Shown: piece after piece, positions 9,107 to 17,882 of the stretch
Layout of the letters: each line of letters begins with the position of its first letter
How positions within the stretch are numbered: the stretch's first letter is position 1
Assembly (NCBI GenBank): GCA_028768545.1
Contig: CP054838.1
Coordinates: 2,039,501-2,103,500, forward strand
Direction: 5' to 3'
Length of the DNA: 64,000 nucleotides
From: Desulfobacter sp.
GTDB taxonomy: Bacteria > Desulfobacterota > Desulfobacteria > Desulfobacterales > Desulfobacteraceae
Program-made: the position numbers and the translations under genes
The notes under the pieces: model-generated
The model's input: the letters and a program-made list of their open reading frames with translations, nothing else
What the model was told of the DNA's origin: nothing
Database searches by the model: none

Positions 9107-11089
9107 TTAAACGGTGAACAGGGTGAGTTGATTGCGGCGGGCATCTGCATGCTGGATGGTGATCTGGATCAGATCTCCATGCTTGAGTTTAAATCCTGAC
9201 GAGGGAAGTTTTGCTTCCAGCATGAATTCTTTGATCAGCACATTGTAGTGGTCCCTGTGGCAGTCAAGGACCAGTCCTTCAAAATTTTGCCCCTTCATTT
9301 TTTCCAGATACTTGATCAGCCAGTACCGTTTACGGGCCGCCTGGAGCCGGCCTGTATTGGCCATTGAGATGGAGATGGACTGGAGAATATCGTCAAGCTC
9401 CTGCGCAGAATATGGATTGCCAATCCTTAAGAGTGCTTTGATCTGACGTTGGGTCAGCAGATCATGGTATCTTCGGATCGGGGAGGTGGCCGTCACATAG
9501 GCCTTGACCCCCAGTCCTGCATGGGGGTCGGCATGGGTGTTGATCATGGCCCGGCTCAATTGTTTGCGCTGCATGAAATTGGGCATGAGTGCGGTTTCAA
9601 TGCCTTTGAATATCCGTTGCTTGGGCTGGGCCTGGGACCTGAAAACCGCCGGCATTCCGTTGGTTGAGAGAAATTCGGCCATCAAGGAGTTGGCCAGGAT
9701 CATCATTTCAGAGACCAGCATCCTCGAGGGATTTTCCCGGTCGACCTTGGCGTATCTGATCTCTTGATGATCTTCCAGCCAGACATTGACCTCGGGCAGG
9801 GTGATCTGGATGGCACCGGCTTTAAGCCGTTTTTCCCTTAACAGGGTGGCCATCTTGTAAAGACTGGTGATGGGGTCGTTTTTTCCGTTGAGCAGATTGG
9901 CTTCTGAATAGCTCATCTGCTGGTGGACCTTGATGATGCTGGGAACGATTTCATAGTCCAGAACCTTGAAAAAACGGTTCATATGAACAAGGGTGGAAAT
10001 TCCCGGGCGGATCTGGCCTTCCTTGAGGCTGCACAGATCTTCGGACAAAGAAGAGGGAATCATGGGCAGCTTGTCATCGGGCATATAGATGGATGAGGCC
10101 CTGAACCGGGCCGCCATATCAATAAAATCCCCGTTTTTGATATAGGCGCCCACATCAATGATGTGAATTCCTAAGCGGTATCCGTTTTCCGTTGTCTCGA
10201 GGCTGATGGCATCGTCATAGTCCTGGGTGGACTGACCGTCAATGGTAATCAGAGGAACTTTGGTGAGATCTTTTCGTTTGGGATCATCAAACACCCTGGC
10301 CGCGGTCTTGGACAGTCGGGCTGCCGCATCCATCACCCTTGGAGAAAATGAAGTCGGAATCTGCATGGTCAGAAGATCAATGTTCTGGTCAACCTCCCAG
10401 AGTCCTGCCTTGACAAAAAGTTTGAATAGTTGATCCACCAGGGTTAATCCTGATTTTTTGATCATTTGTTTGGCTGTGGCGGCCATGTCTGCGTCATTGC
10501 CAAAAAGGTAGTAATTCTTTAGGATGTCAACGATTTTAGGATCAGGCTGGGATTCAGGCGGTTTGTCCTGTTTTTGAAGCTGGTTAAGCCATGAGGCGCC
10601 TTTGATGATCAGTTCTTCTCTCCGTTTGGCCTCTTTTACCTGCCGTTTCCTGGCATTAACCTGTTCCTCTGTATAGGGCAAAAAAATGGATTTGTTGAAT
10701 TTAAAATAAAGGCGGTCATAGAAAAAGGCCCGGATAACCGCGGCTTCATGGTCCGGAGTCAAGGGCGGGTCAAAACAAAACAAGGTCATGGCGGAAATAT
10801 CTATTTCCTCGGGGTCGTCATGGAGAATTTCCCACAGATCCCGTATATTGATAGACTCAGATAAACGTCTGCGGGTCTCTGTGGCCTGTTTCAGGTGACT
10901 GACCAGAGTACTTTTGGCCAGATCCGTATTCAGCCGGGCCTGGGAGATATGAGACAGCCGTTTTTCGGAAAAATTGACTTCTCGGCTGTTTTCATTGAGC
11001 AATCTGAGCTTGCCTTTTTTCTCACTTAGGATGATCGCAGATATTATTTTTTGCTGATCTATATATTCTACAATGCTGCCAATATTCAT
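9107..11089 (-). CDS. RNase II/R-type exoribonuclease (RNB domain)
   Basis: About 660 residues from the ATG at 11089; an upstream in-frame TTG at 11125 is possible. The N-terminal ~230 residues are a non-catalytic region. The RNB domain follows, with the metal-binding TIDGQSTQDYDDAISLE segment and the SPIRRYHDLLTQRQI motif typical of RNase II family 3'-5' exonucleases. A C-terminal S1-like part (LVLDCHRDHYNVLIKEFMLEA) closes the protein. It is shorter than classical RNase R. It is convergent with icd and divergent from the Smr gene. Confidence 0.9.
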   Translation of the reverse strand: MNIGSIVEYIDQQKIISAIILSEKKGKLRLLNENSREVNFSEKRLSHISQARLNTDLAKSTLVSHLKQATETRRRLSESINIRDLWEILHDDPEEIDISAMTLFCFDPPLTPDHEAAVIRAFFYDRLYFKFNKSIFLPYTEEQVNARKRQVKEAKRREELIIKGASWLNQLQKQDKPPESQPDPKIVDILKNYYLFGNDADMAATAKQMIKKSGLTLVDQLFKLFVKAGLWEVDQNIDLLTMQIPTSFSPRVMDAAARLSKTAARVFDDPKRKDLTKVPLITIDGQSTQDYDDAISLETTENGYRLGIHIIDVGAYIKNGDFIDMAARFRASSIYMPDDKLPMIPSSLSEDLCSLKEGQIRPGISTLVHMNRFFKVLDYEIVPSIIKVHQQMSYSEANLLNGKNDPITSLYKMATLLREKRLKAGAIQITLPEVNVWLEDHQEIRYAKVDRENPSRMLVSEMMILANSLMAEFLSTNGMPAVFRSQAQPKQRIFKGIETALMPNFMQRKQLSRAMINTHADPHAGLGVKAYVTATSPIRRYHDLLTQRQIKALLRIGNPYSAQELDDILQSISISMANTGRLQAARKRYWLIKYLEKMKGQNFEGLVLDCHRDHYNVLIKEFMLEAKLPSSGFKLKHGDLIQITIQHADARRNQLTLFTV

Positions 11090-11182
11090 GAAATGGACAA
11101 TAGCAGGAAGGATAGCCAAAGTCAAATACCCAGGCCGTTATCCTGCCTTGAAAATTGGCCCTGTATAAGATAGAATAGGGCT

Positions 11183-11845
11183 ATGGGTAAACAAGAAAAA
11201 TTAAAAAAAAACCAGAAAAAAACAAAGAAAAAAAACAACTTGCCTGTTCTGGAATCGGACCGGGATTTTTTGACTGCATTTTTGTGCGAAAATAAATCTC
11301 CAAAAACTAGAAATAAAGAAAAGAGGTCAGCGCCTGGATCCAGGGTGAACAAACACGGGCTTCCTTTTATCGAAAATTATGAGAGTCGCTTTTTACACGA
11401 TCCGGAAAATGAGACCCCAGAAACCAGGGCAGAAGATCAAGAAACCCAAGAGACTTTAAAAGAAAACTTTGCCTTGCTTTTGGACGAGTCCTTGAAAAAA
11501 AAGAAAATTTCGGCCAGGCCGCCCAAGCCTGTTCCCCTGAAAAAAAGGCTCAAACGGTATCCCCCGCCTGAGATGGATCTGGATCTCCACGGATCTACGG
11601 CCTTGGGTGCTGAGATCAAGACCAAATCCTTTATCCACGGGGCCATGCACCAGGGTTTTTTTACCCTTCGCATCATTGTGGGCCGGGGCGTACATTCCCA
11701 GGAAGGCCCGGTGCTGCCCCAGGTGGTTGAAGATATTCTCAAGGCCATGAAAAAAGAGAAGCTGATCCTCTCCTATGCGTGGGAGCAGCGGAAAAAGAAC
11801 AAAAGCGGGGCCTTGATTGTCTACCTCAATCAGTTTAACGATTAA
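11183..11845 (+). CDS. Smr-domain protein
   Basis: 220 residues. The first ~115 are highly charged and lysine-rich (long runs of K/N near the N-terminus). The C-terminal ~90 form an Smr domain with the LDLHGSTALGAEI motif and IIVGRGVHSQEGPVL. Smr domains are small nucleases or nucleic-acid-binding modules found at the end of MutS2 and as stand-alone proteins. The role here is unknown. The stop overlaps the stop region of mltG, which converges from the other side, by 11 bases. Confidence 0.85.
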   Translation: MGKQEKLKKNQKKTKKKNNLPVLESDRDFLTAFLCENKSPKTRNKEKRSAPGSRVNKHGLPFIENYESRFLHDPENETPETRAEDQETQETLKENFALLLDESLKKKKISARPPKPVPLKKRLKRYPPPEMDLDLHGSTALGAEIKTKSFIHGAMHQGFFTLRIIVGRGVHSQEGPVLPQVVEDILKAMKKEKLILSYAWEQRKKNKSGALIVYLNQFND

Positions 11846-12869
11846 GCTGGTATCGTTTCACTGCCCGGTTATGATCTTTCAGAGTTTTTGAAAATTGATG
11901 GGTGGTATCGTTTTTGGAAACAAAGAACAGATAATCACTCTTGGCGGGATACAAGGCTGCTTCAAGGGCCAGGGCACCGGGATTTGCAATGGGACCCAAA
12001 GGAAGGCCTTTGATCTGATAGGTATTGTAGGGGGTCACCCGCCGCAGGTGGCGGTATCGTATCCTGCCGTGATAATCGTCTACCCCGTAAATCACTGTGG
12101 GGTCACTTTCAAGACGCATTCTTTTTTTTAACCGGTTATGAAAGACCGACGCGATCAAAGGCCGTTCTGCAGCATTTCCTGTCTCCTTTTCAATGATCGA
12201 GGCCAGGGTCACGATTTCATGAACGGTGAATCCCGTCTGCCGGGCCCTTGTTTCCCATTGGGGGGTAAATACCCGGGTAAAGGTCTGGGTCATTTTTTTG
12301 ATCACCTTTTGACAGGGGGTGTTTTTGGGAAAAAAATAGGTGTCCGGATAAAGATAGCCTTCAAGGGTATGGGCGGTCGGGCTCATTGCTTTGACAAGGT
12401 TTGGATTCCGGCACAAGGCTAAAAACCGTTGCTCTGAACATAGCCCTGCTTTTTGTGCAAGCCTTGCTGTCTCGTCCATGTTCAGACCTTCGGGCACGGT
12501 AAACCGATAGAGCCTGACCCGGCCGGAGGTCAGGGCTGCCATGATCTGATGGGGGGACATGGCAGACGAGAGCTGATATTCGCCTGCCTTGATCCGGGTG
12601 GCCGCCTTTTTATACCGGGCATAGAGTTTGAACTTCAGGGCATTGGTAATCACCTGGTCTTTTTCCAGGTTCCTGGCTATGGTGGCCAGGGTCTGGCCCT
12701 GGGGGATGGTGAATTCGATTGTTTGACCCTTGGGATTGGCCGGACGGTCCACAAAGGTTTTGATCTGGAAAAAAGCGGTAACCGCGGCAATTGCACAGAC
12801 CACTGCCGTTCCAGCCAGAATGGCTGTAAAAATTTTTAGCCCTTTGGAAAGGGAGGGGTGTGAACTCAA
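11835..12869 (-). CDS. mltG: Endolytic murein transglycosylase MltG
   Basis: 344 residues with one N-terminal membrane helix (IFTAILAGTAVVCAIAAVTAFF), a LysM-like segment (FTIPQGQTLATIARNLEKD) and the YceG/MltG catalytic domain. The catalytic glutamate motif is seen as LASIIEKETGNAAERPLIASV, followed by LESDPTVIYG. It cleaves nascent glycan strands at the inner membrane. The start at 12869 is a TTG with no clear Shine-Dalgarno sequence, so the exact start is uncertain. It lies downstream of the rnf operon on the same strand, separated by a strong hairpin. Confidence 0.9.
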   Translation of the reverse strand: MSSHPSLSKGLKIFTAILAGTAVVCAIAAVTAFFQIKTFVDRPANPKGQTIEFTIPQGQTLATIARNLEKDQVITNALKFKLYARYKKAATRIKAGEYQLSSAMSPHQIMAALTSGRVRLYRFTVPEGLNMDETARLAQKAGLCSEQRFLALCRNPNLVKAMSPTAHTLEGYLYPDTYFFPKNTPCQKVIKKMTQTFTRVFTPQWETRARQTGFTVHEIVTLASIIEKETGNAAERPLIASVFHNRLKKRMRLESDPTVIYGVDDYHGRIRYRHLRRVTPYNTYQIKGLPLGPIANPGALALEAALYPAKSDYLFFVSKNDTTHQFSKTLKDHNRAVKRYQLNR

Positions 12870-12895
12870 AATGAATCGCCGTTTTTTTTATGGTG

Positions 12896-12940
12896 TAAAC
12901 AATAAGGTCTGCACATTTTATGTGCAGACCTTATTGTTTA
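12896..12940 (-). terminator. Strong hairpin downstream of rnfB
   Basis: A perfect 20-bp inverted repeat (arms 12896-12915 and 12921-12940, 5-base loop) between the rnfB stop and mltG. The arm core reads AAGGTCTGCACA. The flanking sequence is A/T-rich but lacks a clean T run. It probably ends or stabilises the rnf message. Confidence 0.7.
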
Positions 12941-12954
12941 TGCACTATATTAAA

Positions 12955-15039
12955 TTATTTGGCAATGGGGAAATTGGGATCCGGGTCGTAGCATATCCTG
13001 CAACAGTTAAGACATCGTGCCGCTTCCCTTTGGGCCTCTTCTTCGGGCAGGACCAGGTCCACCTCAACAAAGGAATCCAATCGCTGGTCCATGGGGAGTT
13101 CCGGCATTTTGGCCCGTTTGATCCGGCCCACCCCGTCCACAGAACTGAAAATAGACTCGTGGATCCGTTTTTGCTGAAGAGAATCCACCGGGGGTTTAAC
13201 AGGCTCTCCTTTGAGGAAAAGATCTATGGACCGGGCCGCCCGACGGCCGGAACCGATGGCGTCCACCACAAGCGCAGGTCCTGTGGCTGCATCCCCTGCC
13301 GTATAGATATAGGGAACCGAGGCCTGGAGAGTGGCAGGATCATTGTCCACGGTGTTCCACCTTGTCAGTTCCAGTTCGGTCATTCTCAGGTGGGGATCCT
13401 GCTCCTTGAAAGAGGTGTCAGGAGACTGGCCAATGGCTGAGATGACCATGTCCACATCCAAAAGGGTTTCAGAGCCTTCAATGGGTTCGGGCCTCCGCCG
13501 GCCTGAGGCATCAGGTTCTCCCAGCTGCATTTTCAGGTATTCAAGGGATGAACAGCGGCCCTCTTCATTGGCTTTGACCCGTGTGGGGGCAGCCAGAAAG
13601 ACAAAGTGGATCCCCTCTTCTTCCGAGGCCACAATTTCCACTTCATTGGCCGGCATTTCTTTCCGGGTCCGTCGATAGACCATGTACACTTTGTCAAGGC
13701 CCAGCCTAAGCAAGGTCCTGGCACAGTCCACTGCAGTGTTTCCGCCGCCCACAATGGCAGCGGTTCTGCCCAGTTCAATCTTTTCTCCCGAGGAAATTCT
13801 CTGGAGAAAGTCAATGCCGGTAAAGCATCCGGGCAGATCCTCTCCTTCGATCCCCAGTTCATAATCTTTCCAGGCTCCGACACCCAGGCAGACCGCGTTG
13901 TATCCGGCGGCCATAAGAGACCCCAGACCGAAATCCACACCGAATTTCAAATGGCAGAATGAATTGATGCCCAGATCCAGAATACCCTGGATCTCCCAGT
14001 CCAATACTTTTTTGGGCAGCCGGTATTCAGGGATGCCGTATCTGAGCATGCCGCCCAGCTTGGGCATGGCCTCAAAAATATTGACCTGGTGTCCGATGCG
14101 CCGCAGAAAAAAGGCACAGGAAAGCCCTGCCGGCCCTCCGCCGATAACAGCAATTTTTTTGCCCGTGTCCGGGGCACAGGTAATGGGAATCCTGGAACCT
14201 GAATTCATCTCATAATCTGCAACAAAGCGTTTGAGCTGGTTGATCGAAACCGGTTCGTCCTTAACGCCCCTGCGGCATTCGTTTTCACAAGGATGGGGGC
14301 AGACTCGGCCGCAGGCAAGCGGCAGGGGATTGCGCATCCGGATGGTCTGAACCGCCTCTTTGTATTGACCGTTTTTCAGCTGGTTGATGTACCTGGGAAT
14401 ATTGATTTCAGCCGGACATGTCTGGGCGCAGGGGGCCAGAGGGTCATGTTTCTGGTTGAACTTCATGAGTTTTTCAGACAGGGTCTTGACCTCAATGATG
14501 TCCTTGGGACAGGCTTTCTGACAGGCCCCGCACCCCACGCATTTTTCTTCTCTGACCACAGGATGTCCGTCCGGCCCCATGTATACGGCGCCAAACTGGC
14601 AGGCCTTTACACAGTCGCCAAGGCCGATGCAGCCCACACCGCAGACCCGTTTGCCGCCGAAGATCACGGCCATGGCCTTGCACGAGGAGATTCCCATGTA
14701 AATATATTTATCCGCGGCCCGGTTGCCGCCTTCGCACATATTATAGGACATGGGACTTTCTGCCGAACCCGCCTCAACTCCCATGATTTTAGAGACTGCC
14801 TCAACTCCCTCTTTTGAATTGATAATGCACAAAGAGGGGTCTTCCCGTCCGGATACAATGGCATCTGCCGCAGCAGAGCATCCTGCATATCCGCAGCCGC
14901 CGCAATTGGCACCGGCCAGGTTGTTTTCCACCTGGGCAATTCTCGGGTCCTCATAAACGTAAAATATTTTAGAGGCAAAGCTCAGCACGATACCGCAAAC
15001 CGCTCCGATACCTAACATGAACAGTAAAGCTGGAAGCAT
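12955..15039 (-). CDS. rnfB: RnfB fused to a GltD-like NAD(P)H/FAD oxidoreductase
   Basis: 694 residues, about twice a normal RnfB. Order: an N-terminal membrane helix; the RnfB Fe-S domain (CGGCGYAGCSAAADAIVSG, near residue 47); two ferredoxin clusters (CIGLGDCVKACQFGA and CVGCGACQKACP, about residues 136-182). A complete glutamate-synthase-small-subunit-like module follows: its own Cys-rich N-terminus (CAQTCPAEINIPRYI, CGRVCPHPCENECRRG), a FAD Rossmann motif (IAVIGGGPAGLSCAFF) and a second nucleotide-binding motif (AAIVGGGNTAVDCAR). The C-terminus has another cysteine cluster (CLNCCRICYDP). RnfB takes electrons from ferredoxin. The fusion suggests a direct link to an NAD(P)H pool, which is inference. 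It is the last gene of the rnf operon. Confidence 0.93.
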   Translation of the reverse strand: MLPALLFMLGIGAVCGIVLSFASKIFYVYEDPRIAQVENNLAGANCGGCGYAGCSAAADAIVSGREDPSLCIINSKEGVEAVSKIMGVEAGSAESPMSYNMCEGGNRAADKYIYMGISSCKAMAVIFGGKRVCGVGCIGLGDCVKACQFGAVYMGPDGHPVVREEKCVGCGACQKACPKDIIEVKTLSEKLMKFNQKHDPLAPCAQTCPAEINIPRYINQLKNGQYKEAVQTIRMRNPLPLACGRVCPHPCENECRRGVKDEPVSINQLKRFVADYEMNSGSRIPITCAPDTGKKIAVIGGGPAGLSCAFFLRRIGHQVNIFEAMPKLGGMLRYGIPEYRLPKKVLDWEIQGILDLGINSFCHLKFGVDFGLGSLMAAGYNAVCLGVGAWKDYELGIEGEDLPGCFTGIDFLQRISSGEKIELGRTAAIVGGGNTAVDCARTLLRLGLDKVYMVYRRTRKEMPANEVEIVASEEEGIHFVFLAAPTRVKANEEGRCSSLEYLKMQLGEPDASGRRRPEPIEGSETLLDVDMVISAIGQSPDTSFKEQDPHLRMTELELTRWNTVDNDPATLQASVPYIYTAGDAATGPALVVDAIGSGRRAARSIDLFLKGEPVKPPVDSLQQKRIHESIFSSVDGVGRIKRAKMPELPMDQRLDSFVEVDLVLPEEEAQREAARCLNCCRICYDPDPNFPIAK

Positions 15040-15105
15040 AAAATCACCTTTTGATAATTAGTGCGTTAACACGGTTCATCTTTAAAGCAAAACCACGTGG
15101 ACCGC

Positions 15106-15678
15106 TTAGACCATGCCTTTGAAGGCCGTAAAGGTCAGGGCGATCATTCCAGCGGTCACAAGGCCGATGGAGGTGTCCTGCAACGGTTTGGGCACCCGCG
15201 CCAGGTTGATTCTTTCCCTGAGACCTGCAAAGAGGATCAGGGCAAGGCCGAATCCCACGGCATAGAAAAAAGAAGCTGCCGTGGCCTGGACAAAGGTGTA
15301 TTCCTTGGAAATATTGATCAGACAGGCCCCCATGACCGCGCAATTGGTGGTGATCAGGGGCAGGAAAATTCCAAGTCCCGCATAGAGCCCCGGGATACTC
15401 TTTTTTAAAAACATTTCAACAAACTGGACCAGAGAGGCAATGACCAGGATAAAGGATACGGTTCTTAAATATTCAACACCAAGCCCTTTGAGCAGGTAGG
15501 TATCCACCATCCAGGTGATAATGCCTGCCATGACCAGGACAAAGACAACAGCCATGGCCATGCCCACTGCGGTTTCCATTTTTTTGGATGTGCCTAGGAA
15601 TGGGCAGTTGCCGAGAAACTGGGCCAGGAGAATATTGTTGATGAAGATACATCCGATGGCAAGTTCAAAATATTCCAT
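15106..15678 (-). CDS. rnfA: Rnf complex subunit RnfA
   Basis: 190 residues, almost wholly hydrophobic with six predicted membrane segments, matching RnfA/NqrE. Landmarks are NNILLAQFLGNCPFLGTS near the N-terminus and TTNCAVMGACLIN in the middle, which carry the conserved cysteines of the intramembrane iron-sulfur site shared with RnfE. It is part of the ion-translocating ferredoxin:NAD+ oxidoreductase in the cytoplasmic membrane. It starts 12 bases after rnfE and a GGAGAC precedes the ATG. Confidence 0.95.
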   Translation of the reverse strand: MEYFELAIGCIFINNILLAQFLGNCPFLGTSKKMETAVGMAMAVVFVLVMAGIITWMVDTYLLKGLGVEYLRTVSFILVIASLVQFVEMFLKKSIPGLYAGLGIFLPLITTNCAVMGACLINISKEYTFVQATAASFFYAVGFGLALILFAGLRERINLARVPKPLQDTSIGLVTAGMIALTFTAFKGMV

Positions 15679-15690
15679 TGATCGTCTCCT

Positions 15691-16308
15691 TTATTTACTT
15701 GGGATAAGATTCATGATTGCCAGCATCAGCCCCAAGCCCACAAAAGCGCCGGGTGCCTCCACCATAAAGGTAAAGGGCTGAAATCCGGCAAACACAGTTG
15801 TGATGTCAAATGCAGGGGTTCCCCCCCAGATGGTGAGGGTGCCGGCACCGATAAATTCGCGCACCGCACCTAAAGCTGCAAGAGAGAGGGTAAAACCGAT
15901 ACCGATGCCCAGTCCGTCCGCAATGGACATGATGGGATTGTTTTTACTGGCAAAGGCTTCAGCTCTTCCCAGTACAATACAGTTGACAACGATCAGGGGA
16001 ATGAATATCCCAAGTTTCAGGAATAAAGGATAGGTAAAGGCCTGCATCACCAGCTCAACAATGGTGACAAAGGTGGCAATGATAACGATGTAACAGGCGA
16101 TTCTGACCTTGGTGGGGATGATATTTCTGAGCATGGATATCAAAAGGTTTGAAAATACCAGAACAAAAGTGGTGGCCATGCCCATGCCGATTCCGTTTTC
16201 AACGGTCTTTGTGACCGCAAGAACCGGGCATAAGCCCAGCACTATTCTGAAAGGAGGTATTTCAGCCCATAGTCCTTTTGTAAATTCTTTTGCCAAGGAT
16301 TGTGCCAT
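15691..16308 (-). CDS. rnfE: Rnf complex subunit RnfE
   Basis: 205 residues with six hydrophobic segments, the RnfE/NqrD family. Landmarks are RIVLGLCPVLAVT and VVNCIVLGRAEAFASKN, the latter typical of RnfE. It pairs with RnfA in the membrane core and carries cysteine ligands for the intramembrane cluster. It is placed between rnfG and rnfA with short gaps. Confidence 0.95.
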   Translation of the reverse strand: MAQSLAKEFTKGLWAEIPPFRIVLGLCPVLAVTKTVENGIGMGMATTFVLVFSNLLISMLRNIIPTKVRIACYIVIIATFVTIVELVMQAFTYPLFLKLGIFIPLIVVNCIVLGRAEAFASKNNPIMSIADGLGIGIGFTLSLAALGAVREFIGAGTLTIWGGTPAFDITTVFAGFQPFTFMVEAPGAFVGLGLMLAIMNLIPSK

Positions 16309-16325
16309 TTTATCTGACCTCCCTC

Positions 16326-16910
16326 TTATTTAATCTGTTTTACGATTTCAGGTTTGAGTTTTTTGTACAGATCCTGTGCCTGTATGGCGGCCAGGGTCAC
16401 GGCCCGTGAGGTAATGGTGGCTCCGGACATGGCGTCAATGGACCCGTTGTCATTTTTCAGGGCCAGATTTTCGGACAATGATTTGTCTGAAAACTGGGAT
16501 ACAAACGAGGGATCATCCTTGGCCCGGGCGCCGAGCCCCGGGGTTTCCGAATGGGTGGTGACTCGGGCGGCAATGATTTGATCTGTTTCCAGGCTGATAC
16601 CGATCATCAGTCCCACATCTCCGCCGTAACCGCCTTTGCCTTTGGTTTCAAAGGCAACCGCCTTGGAGCCGTCTTCCATTATTGCCGGGAAAACCTGGAT
16701 TGATATACCCTCTGCAGATACAGGGAAGCGTTCCTTGAGGGGATCGTTTGTCACATCAACGAAGATCTCTGCAATGGCCGGGGCTTTTTGAAATTTAAGG
16801 ACCTGTTCTTCAATCCGCAGTTTTGTGCCCGATTCAACTGCGGCCAAAAGACCTCCGGATACTGCGGTGAGTACGGTTAATACAATGATCATGCTCATCA
16901 TTTCACGCAT
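16326..16910 (-). CDS. rnfG: Rnf complex subunit RnfG (FMN-binding)
   Basis: 194 residues with one N-terminal membrane helix and a periplasmic FMN-binding domain. The covalent flavinylation motif is visible as DAMSGATITSRAV near residue 165, with the threonine of S-G-A-T as the expected FMN attachment site. TPGLGARAKDDPS is another family landmark. The start overlaps the end of rnfD by 8 bases, which suggests translational coupling. Confidence 0.95.
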   Translation of the reverse strand: MREMMSMIIVLTVLTAVSGGLLAAVESGTKLRIEEQVLKFQKAPAIAEIFVDVTNDPLKERFPVSAEGISIQVFPAIMEDGSKAVAFETKGKGGYGGDVGLMIGISLETDQIIAARVTTHSETPGLGARAKDDPSFVSQFSDKSLSENLALKNDNGSIDAMSGATITSRAVTLAAIQAQDLYKKLKPEIVKQIK

Positions 16911-17868
16911 TGTTCACTCCCTTCCCCAGGGCTTTGGGTCTTATGGCGTCAATCAGGGGGTTCACAAGGTTGATCAAAAGAATGGCAAGGACGGTTCCGT
17001 CGGCATACACACCGATATTTCTCATGAGAATGATCATGAATCCCCCCAAAAAACCGTAAATCAGCATGGGAATTTTGTTGACCGGAGAAGAAGAATTCTC
17101 CGTGGCCAGGAAAAATGCCCCCAGCAGGGTGTATCCTGAGAAAAGATGGAAAAAGGGGCTGGCATATGCCTCTTTGTTGACCAGGTAAAAAAGGCCTGCC
17201 GTTACAAGGATACCCGCAATAAAGGAGACCACGATCTCCCACCGGGTATAGCCCCTGAGCATGAGATAAATCCCGCCGATGATAAGGCCGAGACCAAAGG
17301 TGGCTCCTATGCCGCCCACCTCTTTGCCCATAAAAAGGTCTGCCAGGGGAAACAGTTCAACCACCGAGGGACCCTGGGCTTTTAAGGCCACTAAAGGGGC
17401 AAGGGCGGTATAGTCAAATTGATAAGAGACATAGGCGGTGTCAAAATCCAGGAACATGGGCCAGGACATGGTCAGAATGGCAATGGCGATGAGGCTTGGA
17501 TGGAAGGGGTTGGCACCGATCCCTCCGAAAATGAATTTTCCGATGACCACGGCCACAAAGGTGCCTGCCACCACGAGCCACCAGGGAGCCATGGCCGGCA
17601 GCATCAGGCCGAAGAGCAGGCCGATCACTGCGGATTCCATGTTGCCGATGGAGATAGCCTGTCTTGAGATAAGCGTCATGACAAGTTCCCAGAGCATTGC
17701 AGAAGATATCGACAACGCGATGACGCCAAGGGCCGGGGCACCAAACTGAATGATGCCGAAAACGGCAGCAGGCAGCAGGGCCAGGATATAATTCAGGTTT
17801 AATTGGAATAAAGAGTCTCCGTCATGCCAGAACGGGGCATGGGAAACGATTAGTTTTGCATCATTCAT
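16903..17868 (-). CDS. rnfD: Rnf complex subunit RnfD
   Basis: 321 residues with multiple membrane helices, the NqrB/RnfD family. Landmarks are GGIGANPFHPSLIAIA near residue 120 and VYADGTVLAILLINLVNPLID near the C-terminus. A G-A-T triplet occurs at residues 188-190 in GGIGATFGL. Whether its threonine is the covalent FMN site cannot be settled here, since the usual preceding serine is replaced by isoleucine. It lies 14 bases downstream of rnfC. Confidence 0.94.
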   Translation of the reverse strand: MNDAKLIVSHAPFWHDGDSLFQLNLNYILALLPAAVFGIIQFGAPALGVIALSISSAMLWELVMTLISRQAISIGNMESAVIGLLFGLMLPAMAPWWLVVAGTFVAVVIGKFIFGGIGANPFHPSLIAIAILTMSWPMFLDFDTAYVSYQFDYTALAPLVALKAQGPSVVELFPLADLFMGKEVGGIGATFGLGLIIGGIYLMLRGYTRWEIVVSFIAGILVTAGLFYLVNKEAYASPFFHLFSGYTLLGAFFLATENSSSPVNKIPMLIYGFLGGFMIILMRNIGVYADGTVLAILLINLVNPLIDAIRPKALGKGVNNA

Positions 17869-17882
17869 TGGCAGCCTCCATT